In this document: positions 46,176 to 54,878 of the stretch, piece after piece
Layout of the letters: every line of letters starts with the position of its first letter
Numbering within the stretch: the stretch's first letter is position 1
NCBI GenBank assembly: GCA_018333075.1
Contig: BORH01000004.1
Location: forward strand, 124,001-188,000
Direction: 5' to 3'
Origin: Heyndrickxia sporothermodurans
GTDB taxonomy: Bacteria; Bacillota; Bacilli; Bacillales; Bacillaceae_C
Length of the DNA: 64,000 bases
Program-made: the position numbers and the translations under genes
The notes under the pieces: generated by a model
The model's input: the letters and a program-made list of their open reading frames with translations, nothing else
What the model was told of the DNA's origin: nothing
The model's database searches: none

Positions 46176-47283
46176 AGTATTGATTGTTGATGATGACACG
46201 ATTGTTCGCCGTGGATTAAAGGCGACGGTTGATTGGAGTAAATATAATATGACCGTAGTGGCTGAAGCGCCAAATGGGAAAAGGGGATGGGAAGAATTTT
46301 TGCAGTACCAACCGGAAGTAGTTATTACAGATATTGTTATGCCAGAGGAAAATGGTCTTGAATTTTCACGGAAAATAAAAGGACAAGCCCCAAATACAAA
46401 AGTTCTTTTATTAAGCTGCCATAAGGATTTTGAATATGCTCAAGAAGGCTTAAAGCTAGGAGCATCAGGATATTTATTGAAAACGATGTTCGATGATCAA
46501 GAGCTGGATCAATTTTTAACTTGTTTTCAGCAAGAGCTTATAGGGGAGCCAAAAAGACCTGCAATTGAACAGTCAAGTTTTCAGGAAAGCTTTTTACTTT
46601 GGTTAAGTGGTTATAAAAATGATTTTGAAAAAAGATTAGACCAGCTTTTTAATCGTGAATGGGCTTGGCTTAATCAGCCGTTTTATGCATTTTCTATTCA
46701 AAATATGTCTTTTTTAAATCAGGATAATATATCAGTTTCCCTTTCACTGGGAGAAAACTTAACCTACTATTTTATTAGTGAAAAAGATTATCGACCATTT
46801 TTAACGAGATTAACGGAGGAAAAGGTTGAACATCCAAATATAAATTGGATTTATGCTGGTCCACTTACAGGAAAACAGGATTGGATAAAATCAGTTATTG
46901 CTTTTCACCATACACAACAGCAAGGGGAACAGTTGCAGCAATACCCATCTATTCTTCTTCAGGCTGTCGAGTATATTGTGAGAAATCTGTCCAAACCAAT
47001 GACCGTTTCAAATATTGCAGATGCGATAGGGATGAGTAGAAGTCATCTAAGTACATTGTTTAAAAGAGGAATCGGTGACAGCATCCATTCATTTATTGAG
47101 AAAAAACGCTTACAGTTGGCAAAAGAATTGTTAGAGGGATCAACATTAACGATTCAAGAGATTGGTGAACAAATTGGAATTTTAGATGCCAAGTATTTTA
47201 GCAAGTGGTTTAAACGCTGCATGGGGTATCCACCTTCCTACTATCGTACGGAACAAAAAGGCGAAAAATTTCAAACAAAATGA
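46156..47283 (+). CDS. AraC-type response regulator, YesN-like
   Basis: 375 residues. An N-terminal receiver (IKVLIVDDDTIVRRG; phosphoacceptor Asp in VVITDIVMPEENG) is joined to two C-terminal AraC helix-turn-helices (VSNIADAIGMSRSHLSTLF and LTIQEIGEQIGILDAKYF). It is translationally coupled to the kinase. It probably activates the importer and glycosidase genes that begin at 47473, after a terminator. Confidence 0.9.
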   Translation: MTNPLIKVLIVDDDTIVRRGLKATVDWSKYNMTVVAEAPNGKRGWEEFLQYQPEVVITDIVMPEENGLEFSRKIKGQAPNTKVLLLSCHKDFEYAQEGLKLGASGYLLKTMFDDQELDQFLTCFQQELIGEPKRPAIEQSSFQESFLLWLSGYKNDFEKRLDQLFNREWAWLNQPFYAFSIQNMSFLNQDNISVSLSLGENLTYYFISEKDYRPFLTRLTEEKVEHPNINWIYAGPLTGKQDWIKSVIAFHHTQQQGEQLQQYPSILLQAVEYIVRNLSKPMTVSNIADAIGMSRSHLSTLFKRGIGDSIHSFIEKKRLQLAKELLEGSTLTIQEIGEQIGILDAKYFSKWFKRCMGYPPSYYRTEQKGEKFQTK

Positions 47284-47338
47284 CAATTGTTATTTAAATT
47301 GATTGAAATATGCGAGTTTTCTAAAACAAATAGATGTG

Positions 47339-47383
47339 TTTAACCGCTTTCAGAAAAGTTAAAATGAAAGCGGTTAAATTTTT
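47339..47383 (+). terminator. Terminator with cre-like stem
   Basis: A perfect 14-bp stem: TTTAACCGCTTTCA (47339-47352) with TGAAAGCGGTTAAA (47365-47378), then TTTTT. Each arm also matches the cre consensus at 13 of 14 positions. Confidence 0.85.
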
Positions 47384-47472
47384 AAAAGAGAATATTTTTA
47401 TCAAGATTGTATGGTAACAGCAATCGATAAAAATAGTAGGATGTTAAGAAAAATGTCGAAAAGAGGGGTCAT

Positions 47473-48726
47473 ATGAAGAGGAAAAAAATGTGGTTCTCGC
47501 TAGTAATAGCAGTGGTCGTTCTTGTTATGTCGGCTTGTAGCTCTAGTTCTTCAGGGGATGGCAAAAAGGACGGGAAAACAGTTTTACGATTTGCTACGTG
47601 GGATTCAGGGAACACATTAAAGATTCAACAAGACATTGCAAAGGAATTTGAAAAGGAAAATAAAGATGTAAAGGTACAGGTAGAGGCATACGGGGATGGT
47701 TTTGATCAGAAGATTGCTGCTTCATTTGGTGCAAAAAACCCTCCAGATGTGATGTATATGTGGGACTTCACGACCTACAATCAATCACTTGAACCATTGG
47801 ATTCTTATGTAGAAAAGGATCCAGATATTAAAATGGATGATTTTTATGAAGGATTGTTTAATTATTCCAAGGTTGACAATAAGCTTTATGGAATGCCTGC
47901 AGGATTTTCAACGATGGTTGTTTACTATAACAAAAAGCTCTTTGATCAGTATAAAATCCCTTATCCAAAAGAGGGATGGACTTGGGATGAGTTTAAAGAA
48001 AGCGCGAAAAAGCTTTCTGATAAAAGCAAAAAGCAGTATGGATTCTCAGTTACATCAGAGCCCGATACGTATGATTTGCAAAGCTTGATTTGGAGTAATG
48101 GCGGAAGCTTCATTAGTGACGACGGAACGAAAATTGACGGGGTTATGAATAGTCCAGAAACAATTGAAGCAGTACAAATGTACGGGGATATGGTTAAAGA
48201 TGGAATCGCTGTATTGACTGGTGGAAAAAATCAACAAAGTGCGAGTGATATTTTTAAATCCGGCAAGCTCGGAATGCTTATTAGTGGAATTTGGCCAATT
48301 CAAGGCTATAAAGATGCAAAAGTTGATTTCGGTACAGTCATGATGCCATCCTTTGGATCTAAGCCAGTAAAAGGATTGATTTCATCTTCTTCTATCTCAA
48401 TTGCTAAAGATTCGAAGCAAAAGGATTTAGCATGGAAATTTGTAAAATTCTATTCATCTGAAAAAGCAATCAAAATGAGAACTGCGGATTTACCTGTACG
48501 TAAAAGTGTCGTGCAAGAAACAAAAGTTATGGATGATCCATTGTACAAGCCTTTTTATACCATGTTGGAAAATGCAACAAATACGCCTGCATTTCTACTA
48601 AATAAAAATTGGAATGAAGTAAACCGCAATTTATCGGCAGCAATCAATGCAGTAATGCTTGGCAAGGATGGGAAACCATTGTTCGATAAGGCTGTACAGG
48701 ATTCAGAAAAATATTTATCTAAATAA
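47473..48726 (+). CDS. Sugar ABC substrate-binding lipoprotein
   Basis: 417 residues. Lipobox VMSACS (Cys 22), then a family-1 binding protein (VLRFATWDSGNTLKIQQ, GWTWDEFKESAKKL). It delivers sugar to the permeases encoded after a hairpin at 48835. The start follows AGAGGGG. It is probably controlled by the YesMN pair just upstream. The nearby LacZ-type and (alpha/alpha)6 glycosidases suggest a galactose-containing oligosaccharide. Confidence 0.9.
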   Translation: MKRKKMWFSLVIAVVVLVMSACSSSSSGDGKKDGKTVLRFATWDSGNTLKIQQDIAKEFEKENKDVKVQVEAYGDGFDQKIAASFGAKNPPDVMYMWDFTTYNQSLEPLDSYVEKDPDIKMDDFYEGLFNYSKVDNKLYGMPAGFSTMVVYYNKKLFDQYKIPYPKEGWTWDEFKESAKKLSDKSKKQYGFSVTSEPDTYDLQSLIWSNGGSFISDDGTKIDGVMNSPETIEAVQMYGDMVKDGIAVLTGGKNQQSASDIFKSGKLGMLISGIWPIQGYKDAKVDFGTVMMPSFGSKPVKGLISSSSISIAKDSKQKDLAWKFVKFYSSEKAIKMRTADLPVRKSVVQETKVMDDPLYKPFYTMLENATNTPAFLLNKNWNEVNRNLSAAINAVMLGKDGKPLFDKAVQDSEKYLSK

Positions 48727-48834
48727 GTTCTTTGGAAGCCACTATTGAATAACCATAAGTGAAAAAGTAGTAGGATTCTCTGAAAAAGAGTTTAGATTTT
48801 TAAATATTAATTTGGAATTGGCAAAAAGAGTATG

Positions 48835-48865
48835 AAGGCTCTTCATTTTAATAATGTAGAGCCTT
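48835..48865 (+). terminator. Hairpin between binding protein and permease genes
   Basis: AAGGCTCT (48835-48842) pairs with AGAGCCTT (48858-48865), without a clear T run. It may partly stop transcription or protect the upstream mRNA, giving more binding protein than permease. Confidence 0.5.
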
Positions 48866-48890
48866 TCAAAAATGGTAGGAGGAGGTATTT

Positions 48891-49835
48891 ATGAAAGGGG
48901 ATTTAAGCGTCACTACCGCACAAACGTCTTTATCGCTTAAGAAGAAAAAGCAATGGAGTAGAATCATTCCATATTTATTTGTCGCACCTTGGATTATAGG
49001 ATTTTTAGTTTTTACATTAGGGCCATTGCTTTTTTCATTCGTTATTAGCTTTTTTGATTGGCCAATTGTAGGTGATAAGAAATTTGTTGGATTTTCCAAC
49101 TATATCACGATGTTTACGGATGACCCGTTGTTTTGGCAGTCCTTATGGGTCACAGTTAAGTTTGCGATCTTTTTTGTTCCGTTAAATATTATTTTAGCGC
49201 TCGTTCTTGCTATTTTATTGAACCAAAAGGTTAAAGGAAGCTCTTTATTTCGTACCTTTTTCTATGTTCCATCCGTTATTTCAGGTGTTGCTTTAGCGAT
49301 GATTTGGGGATCGGTTTACGATGGAGAATACGGAATATTGAATTATTTATTATCTTTACTTGGAATCGATGGACCTAATTGGCTGAATGATACTACTTGG
49401 GCATTGGTGGCCATGGTTATTGCAAGTCTATGGGGACAAGGTTCGATGATGCTTATCTTTTTAGCAGGATTAAAAAATATTCCTCAAGATTTATATGAGG
49501 CAGCAGAAATAGATGGGGCAGGAAAGCTCTATCAATTTTTCAAAATAACCTTGCCGCTATTATCTCCTACAATGTTGTTTAATTTAATAATGACCATTAT
49601 TGGTGCATTTCAACAACTAACTTTAGCCCTCGTTTTAACGGGCGGTGGTCCGCTGCAGTCTACCTATTTTTACGCAATGTATGTGTATGAAAATGCGTTT
49701 AAATATTTTAAAATGGGCTATTCTTCAGCTAACGCGTGGATTATGTTTATCATCGTCCTTGCACTAACTTTAGTTGTATTTAAATCATCAAGTATGTGGG
49801 TGTATTACGAAAATGAGGTCAAAAACGAAAAATAG
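48891..49835 (+). CDS. Sugar ABC transporter permease (MalF-like)
   Basis: 314 residues and six helices (IPYLFVAPWIIGFLVFTL). The EAA loop is DLYEAAEIDGAGKLYQFFKI. It starts behind GGAGGAGG and is followed directly by its partner permease. No ATPase gene is present. Confidence 0.92.
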   Translation: MKGDLSVTTAQTSLSLKKKKQWSRIIPYLFVAPWIIGFLVFTLGPLLFSFVISFFDWPIVGDKKFVGFSNYITMFTDDPLFWQSLWVTVKFAIFFVPLNIILALVLAILLNQKVKGSSLFRTFFYVPSVISGVALAMIWGSVYDGEYGILNYLLSLLGIDGPNWLNDTTWALVAMVIASLWGQGSMMLIFLAGLKNIPQDLYEAAEIDGAGKLYQFFKITLPLLSPTMLFNLIMTIIGAFQQLTLALVLTGGGPLQSTYFYAMYVYENAFKYFKMGYSSANAWIMFIIVLALTLVVFKSSSMWVYYENEVKNEK

Positions 49836-49859
49836 ATTGGAATGGAGGTGCCACCTCAT

Positions 49860-50687
49860 ATGAAAGTGCAAAAAAGATTACATAAAGGCTTTGTATATGG
49901 ATTGCTTATTTTACTGTCCATTTTATTTCTTGCTCCATTTTTCTGGATGATTTCAACTGCTCTGAAATCTCCTGAAGAGCTATATCAGTTTCCGCCGAAG
50001 CTTTTGCCATCAACATGGCATTTCGAGAATTTTTTCAAGGCGTGGAATAGTCAGCCATTTAATCTCTTTTTAGTAAATAGCTTGATTGTAACAGCATTAA
50101 CAACCATTGGGCAAATTGTTTCTTCTACACTAGTTGCCTATGGATTTGCACGTTTTAAATTTAAGGGACGAGATGTTCTATTTATTATATTATTAGCGAC
50201 TATGATGATTCCGTGGGATGTCACAATGATTCCACAATATATGGAATTTAATTTGTTCGGTTGGATTAATTCATTGAAGGCATTAATTATTCCATCCTGG
50301 TTCGGTTCAGCCTTTTATATTTTTCTTTTACGACAGTTTATTATGTCGATTCCGAAAGAATTGGATGAAGCAGCAAGAATGGATGGAGCGAATGTTTTTC
50401 AAATTTATTATAAAATCTACCTGCCGTTAGTGTGGCCAGTAATTGTGCTAATCGCAGTGTTTAACATTTTGGGAAGCTGGAACGATTATTTAGGTCCACT
50501 TATTTTCCTAAATGATCAAAGTAAATACACATTAACTTTAGGGCTAGCACAATTTAAAGGTGTTCATGACGTTGACACGAATGGTATCATGGCGGTCACA
50601 TTCTTAATTAGTATTGTGCCACTAGTACTATTCTTCCTGGCACAAAAGAAACTTGTTGAAGGGGTACAGTCTACAGGACTGAAATAA
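49860..50687 (+). CDS. Sugar ABC transporter permease (MalG-like)
   Basis: 275 residues and six helices. The EAA loop is ELDEAARMDGANVFQIYYKI and the ending GVQSTGLK is typical. The ATG at 49860 is chosen because GGAGGTG (49844-49850) would otherwise lie inside the gene. That ribosome site is part of a small palindrome, GAGGTGCCACCTC, which could slightly limit translation. Confidence 0.92.
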   Translation: MKVQKRLHKGFVYGLLILLSILFLAPFFWMISTALKSPEELYQFPPKLLPSTWHFENFFKAWNSQPFNLFLVNSLIVTALTTIGQIVSSTLVAYGFARFKFKGRDVLFIILLATMMIPWDVTMIPQYMEFNLFGWINSLKALIIPSWFGSAFYIFLLRQFIMSIPKELDEAARMDGANVFQIYYKIYLPLVWPVIVLIAVFNILGSWNDYLGPLIFLNDQSKYTLTLGLAQFKGVHDVDTNGIMAVTFLISIVPLVLFFLAQKKLVEGVQSTGLK

Positions 50688-50694
50688 TGATAGG

Positions 50695-50726
50695 AATGGA
50701 TGAATTTCGGTTCATCCATTTTATTT
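50695..50726 (+). terminator. Terminator-like hairpin before the glycosidase gene
   Basis: AATGGATGAA (50695-50704) and TTCATCCATT (50711-50720) form a perfect stem with a 6-nt loop and a TTATTT tail. It may lower read-through from the importer into the enzyme genes. Confidence 0.65.
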
Positions 50727-50783
50727 AAAAGAATGGAGATACATATTTTGGGGCTTAGAAAATGAAGGATAGGAGGGAAAAGG

Positions 50784-52487
50784 ATGAAAATTGAAAAAAT
50801 GAAAATTCCATTTAGTCGATATGGTTCATATTTGGTCATTTCACCGGTTCATCGAAGGGGAGCAGATCAGACGAAATTATATATACGTCATATTCGTGGC
50901 GGAGATGAAAAGGATAGCTCGCTTTTTGAAATGGAAATGGTTCGGGGAAGCGAGACAGTTGATTATGAAGTAGACATGGCACCACATATTCTAACACTTA
51001 AGGCTACTGATGGAAGTGGAGATTTGCTGGAATGTTGCTTTAGCTCAGACTCAACCATTCGAATAAAGGGACAGGGGGTTGGCTTAAAACTTTCAGCTGT
51101 TACTGGTGCTTATGACTATGCATTGCCTTTTCCTGACTCAACTTGGGAAATTAATAGCTTTGTTCAAGAACGACGGTTTCGTCTTATTCCTCTAGAAGGG
51201 TTATTGAAAGTGGATGCACCTTTTGAGGTTGATAAAAGCAAGCATATTACCGCCTGGTGTGAGCCGGATCCTACGACACAAATATTAGATATAGCAATTA
51301 CCGAGTACAAGCTTGTTTTTGAAAAGGATAAAAGTCTGGATCTTTCCTTTTCTGAAAATGCGGCACATGTGGAGAATGAATTTAAACAATGGAAAGAAAG
51401 AACATTACAGGTTCCAGATGCTTTTCAAAAAGGGCATGAGATGGCATCGTATATTACTTGGTCATGTGTAGTGAAACCTGAAGGATTATTGAAAAGACCG
51501 GCAATGTATATGTCGAAAAACTGGATGACGAATATTTGGAGCTGGGACCATTGCTTTAATGCAATGGCATTAATAGAGCACAATCCTGAGCTTGCATGGG
51601 ATCAATATTGTATTTTCTTTGATCAACAGGATAAATCGGGTGCATTACCAGATTTTCTAAACGATCAATGGGCATTATGGAATTGCTGTAAACCACCGAT
51701 TCATGGTTGGACATTAAGATGGATGATGGAGCGTTCTCATTATATTGATGAAGAAAAGCTACTAGAAGTGTATGAACCTTTGAAGCGCTGGACCAATTGG
51801 TGGTTTCAATTCCGTGATGATGATCATGATGGAGTTTGCCAGTACAACCATGGAAATGATAGCGGTTGGGATAATAGCACCGTTTTTGCAAAGGGAATTC
51901 CGGTCGAAACCCCGGATTTATCAGCTTTTTTAATTGTACAAATGGATGTGCTGAAAGGAATTGCAGAGCGTCTAGGGAAAACGGAAGAAGCCGTCGAATG
52001 GGGCCTTAGAGCGGATACAACCTTTCATAAAATGCTGGACCACTTCTGGACTGAAAAAGGGTTTTATGCTTGCTTATCCCATACCCATGAACGGATTGAA
52101 GCTGACAGTCTATTACTCTATATTCCGCTAATATTAGGTGAACGGTTAAGCGAGGAACAAAGATCTATTTTAGTAGGAAAACTATTAAACAACGATTATT
52201 TTCAGACAGACTTTGGCTTCGCAACGGAAAGTGTCAATAGTCATTATTATCGGGAGGATGGCTATTGGCGCGGGCCAATTTGGGCTCCGTCGACAATGCT
52301 TATAATGGATGGATTATCTGCATGTGGCCAAAAGGAAGTCGCTAAAAAAACGGCGGAAAAGTTTTGTCGGATGGCGAACCATTCAGGAATGGCGGAAAAC
52401 TTCAATGCTCTAACAGGGGAAGGTCTTCGGGATCCCGCATTTACATGGACATCCAGCGTATTTTTAATTGCAGGGCAAATGCTTTAG
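50784..52487 (+). CDS. (alpha/alpha)6-barrel glycoside hydrolase, MGH1/GH63-like
   Basis: 567 residues without signal peptide. After an N-terminal beta domain comes a catalytic (alpha/alpha)6 barrel with NIWSWDHCFNAMAL, GNDSGWDNSTVF, GYWRGPIWAPSTML and ENFNALTGEGLRDPAFTW. These acidic positions and the layout match the amylo-alpha-1,6-glucosidase / GH63 (mannosylglycerate hydrolase) / trehalase clan. It should cut an alpha-linked sugar from an imported oligosaccharide in the cytoplasm. The true substrate is unknown. The start follows AGGAGGG. Confidence 0.82.
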   Translation: MKIEKMKIPFSRYGSYLVISPVHRRGADQTKLYIRHIRGGDEKDSSLFEMEMVRGSETVDYEVDMAPHILTLKATDGSGDLLECCFSSDSTIRIKGQGVGLKLSAVTGAYDYALPFPDSTWEINSFVQERRFRLIPLEGLLKVDAPFEVDKSKHITAWCEPDPTTQILDIAITEYKLVFEKDKSLDLSFSENAAHVENEFKQWKERTLQVPDAFQKGHEMASYITWSCVVKPEGLLKRPAMYMSKNWMTNIWSWDHCFNAMALIEHNPELAWDQYCIFFDQQDKSGALPDFLNDQWALWNCCKPPIHGWTLRWMMERSHYIDEEKLLEVYEPLKRWTNWWFQFRDDDHDGVCQYNHGNDSGWDNSTVFAKGIPVETPDLSAFLIVQMDVLKGIAERLGKTEEAVEWGLRADTTFHKMLDHFWTEKGFYACLSHTHERIEADSLLLYIPLILGERLSEEQRSILVGKLLNNDYFQTDFGFATESVNSHYYREDGYWRGPIWAPSTMLIMDGLSACGQKEVAKKTAEKFCRMANHSGMAENFNALTGEGLRDPAFTWTSSVFLIAGQML

Positions 52488-52542
52488 TATATTCCGGCAT
52501 TGTTTTTAAAAAAGTTATTTCTACAAAAGGAGTGTGTAGCAA

Positions 52543-53319
52543 ATGGGTCATGATTATTTTCAATTAACAAATAAAGTATGTGTAGTAACTGGAGCAGCAT
52601 CAGGAATTGGACTTGCTACTGCAAATCTATTAGCAGAAGTTGGAAGTAAGGTTGTTCTTTTAGATATCAATGAAGAAAGTGGGAAGAAGGCAGCAGATGA
52701 TCTGAATAAACAAGGCTTTTCAGCTCAATTTATAAAATGTGATGTGACAAAATCTGAAGATTGTCAATCTGTTCACCAACAGCTAGAGGAGGAATATGGC
52801 AAAGTTGATGTACTGTTTAACAATGCAGGAATTATACGTCGAAAGAATGTAGTGGATTTGGAAGAGCATGATTGGGATCTAGTTGTTGATGTGTCCTTAA
52901 AAGGGGTGTATCTTCTATCGAAATATTTAATACCATTAATGGCTGCAAATGGTGGAGGAAGTATTATAAATACTGGATCAGGCTGGGGATTAAAAGGTGG
53001 AGACCAAGCTGCAGCTTATTGTGCCGCAAAAGCTGGAGTGGTTAATTTAACAAAAGCAATGGCGATTGATCACGGACCGCAAAATATTCGTGTTAACTGT
53101 ATTTGCCCTGGTGACACAGATACTCCGTTACTACGCGATGAAGCAAAGCAATTAAATCTACAGGAGGATGCATTTTTAACTTCATCAGGGGCAGATCGTC
53201 CATTAGCAAGGATTGGTACACCGAGGGATATCGCCAATGGCGTATTATTTCTCGCAAGTGAGCTTGCCTCATGGGTAACAGGCACTGAGCTAGTTGTAGA
53301 CGGTGGAGGATTAGCATAA
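52543..53319 (+). CDS. Short-chain dehydrogenase/reductase
   Basis: 258 residues of the classical SDR family. Cofactor loop VVTGAASGIG (about 15-25), NNAG, and the catalytic Ser (NTGSGWG) with Tyr-x3-Lys (AYCAAKAG), closed by CICPGDTDTPL. Asp after the second strand suggests NAD. It lies between the glycosidase and the P-protein paralogues, so it probably oxidises a sugar or hydroxy-acid whose product is then handled by the PLP enzyme. The link is inferred from position. Confidence 0.85.
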   Translation: MGHDYFQLTNKVCVVTGAASGIGLATANLLAEVGSKVVLLDINEESGKKAADDLNKQGFSAQFIKCDVTKSEDCQSVHQQLEEEYGKVDVLFNNAGIIRRKNVVDLEEHDWDLVVDVSLKGVYLLSKYLIPLMAANGGGSIINTGSGWGLKGGDQAAAYCAAKAGVVNLTKAMAIDHGPQNIRVNCICPGDTDTPLLRDEAKQLNLQEDAFLTSSGADRPLARIGTPRDIANGVLFLASELASWVTGTELVVDGGGLA

Positions 53320-53471
53320 TACGGATAAAGGTTGTTTTCTTATAGATTGACCAAATTTTAACGAAAGCTCAAATCCGTACAAATATAGTAATCGGGGGCA
53401 TCTTTTCGTAAATGATTTCTTTAGCAATGGTTACGAAAAGAGCTGAAATAAAGATATTTGAGGAGGTAAAG

Positions 53472-54863
53472 ATGATGTCACAGAAAGTACACCCTTATAT
53501 ACCAAATATGGTTCCAGAAATTCAGCAAGAAATGCTAAAGGAAATAGGAGTTAATTCCGTTATGGAACTATATAACTGCATTCCTGAAGAGCTGCAGTTA
53601 CAGGAAAATATGAATCTACCAAAGGCGCTAACAGAGTATGAACTTCGTAGACACATTGAGGAGATGCTTCAAAAAAATGCGAATGCTAAAGAATACTTAA
53701 ACTTTTTAGGCGCAGGCTGCTGGCAGCATTTTATTCCAGCTGTATGTGATGAAATTAATCAACGTTCAGAATTTCTAACTGCATACGCAGGTGAACCATA
53801 TGAAGACCATGGACGCTTTCAGGCATTATTTGAATATCAAAGTTTATTGGCAGAATTAGTCGACATGGATGTTGTGAATGTACCAACTTTTGACTGGGGG
53901 CAAGCAGCAGCTACATCGATCCGGATGGCAGCTCGGATTACGAACCGAAAAAAAGTGCTTCTTGCAAAAACTGTTGCTCCAGAAAGAAGCAAAATTATTA
54001 TCAATTATGGTTCACCAGATCTAACCTTTGATTTTGTTGATTTTCAAATAGATTCGGGACTAATGAATCTAGAAAGCTTGAAATCTCAACTAACTGATGA
54101 TGTAGCTGCGCTCTATTTCGAAAATCCTTCTTATCTTGGTTTTATTGAGTCACAAGGAGAGGAAATCTCCAAGCTCTTGAAGGAAAAGGGTGTATTGATG
54201 GTTGTTGGTGTAGATCCCATTACACTTGGCATATTAGCGCCTCCAAGTCATTATGGTGCAGATATCGTTTGTGGTGATTTGCAGCCTCTTGGTATGCATA
54301 TGAACTTTAGCGGTGGTCAAGCAGGGTTTATTGCAACTCGAGATGAGGTTGAATATGTTCAAGAATATCCATCAAGATTGTTTGGAGTTATTCCGACTAT
54401 CCAAGAAGGAGAATATGGATTTGGAGATGTTTATTATGACCGTACATCCTTTGCATTACGTGAAAAAGGAAAAGAATCGGTTGGTACCCAAACCGCATTA
54501 TGGGGAATAACTGCAGGTGTTTATTTAGCCCTGATGGGTCCAGATGGGATAACTGAAGTAGGTCAGGTAATCAGACAAAATAGTCAATATGCAGCATCTC
54601 AATTAGACAAGGTAAATGGAATCAGAGGATCTCGTTTCCACTCTCCATTTTTTAAAGAATTTATTGTGGATTTTAATGAAACAGGAATGACGGTGGAAGA
54701 AATCAATAAAAAGCTTCTTCAATATAAAATCTTTGGCGGAAAAGATTTATCGATTGAATTTCCAGAGCTTGGACAATGTGCGTTGTACTGTGTTACAGAG
54801 ATTCACACGAAAAATGATATTGACCGTTTCGTCAATGCAGTAGCAGAAATCATTCATAAATAG
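53472..54863 (+). CDS. Divergent GcvPA-like PLP enzyme subunit
   Basis: 463 residues, similar in full length to subunit 1 of glycine decarboxylase (P-protein). Conserved landmarks include YIPNMVPEIQQEMLKEIGV, NFLGAGCWQHFIP, ITLGILAPPSHYGADIVCGD and YLALMGPDG. Family motifs near the active site differ. As I recall the family, YQPEISQG becomes GEPYEDHGRF, EKATSNICSNQAL becomes EKGKESVGTQTAL, and SFGGPHCGYFA becomes NFSGGQAGFIA. Substrate or partner has probably changed. It starts behind GAGGAGGT and is followed 15 bp later by the second subunit. No gcvT or gcvH lies nearby. Confidence 0.82.
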   Translation: MMSQKVHPYIPNMVPEIQQEMLKEIGVNSVMELYNCIPEELQLQENMNLPKALTEYELRRHIEEMLQKNANAKEYLNFLGAGCWQHFIPAVCDEINQRSEFLTAYAGEPYEDHGRFQALFEYQSLLAELVDMDVVNVPTFDWGQAAATSIRMAARITNRKKVLLAKTVAPERSKIIINYGSPDLTFDFVDFQIDSGLMNLESLKSQLTDDVAALYFENPSYLGFIESQGEEISKLLKEKGVLMVVGVDPITLGILAPPSHYGADIVCGDLQPLGMHMNFSGGQAGFIATRDEVEYVQEYPSRLFGVIPTIQEGEYGFGDVYYDRTSFALREKGKESVGTQTALWGITAGVYLALMGPDGITEVGQVIRQNSQYAASQLDKVNGIRGSRFHSPFFKEFIVDFNETGMTVEEINKKLLQYKIFGGKDLSIEFPELGQCALYCVTEIHTKNDIDRFVNAVAEIIHK

Positions 54864-54878
54864 AAGGGAGCCACTGAC

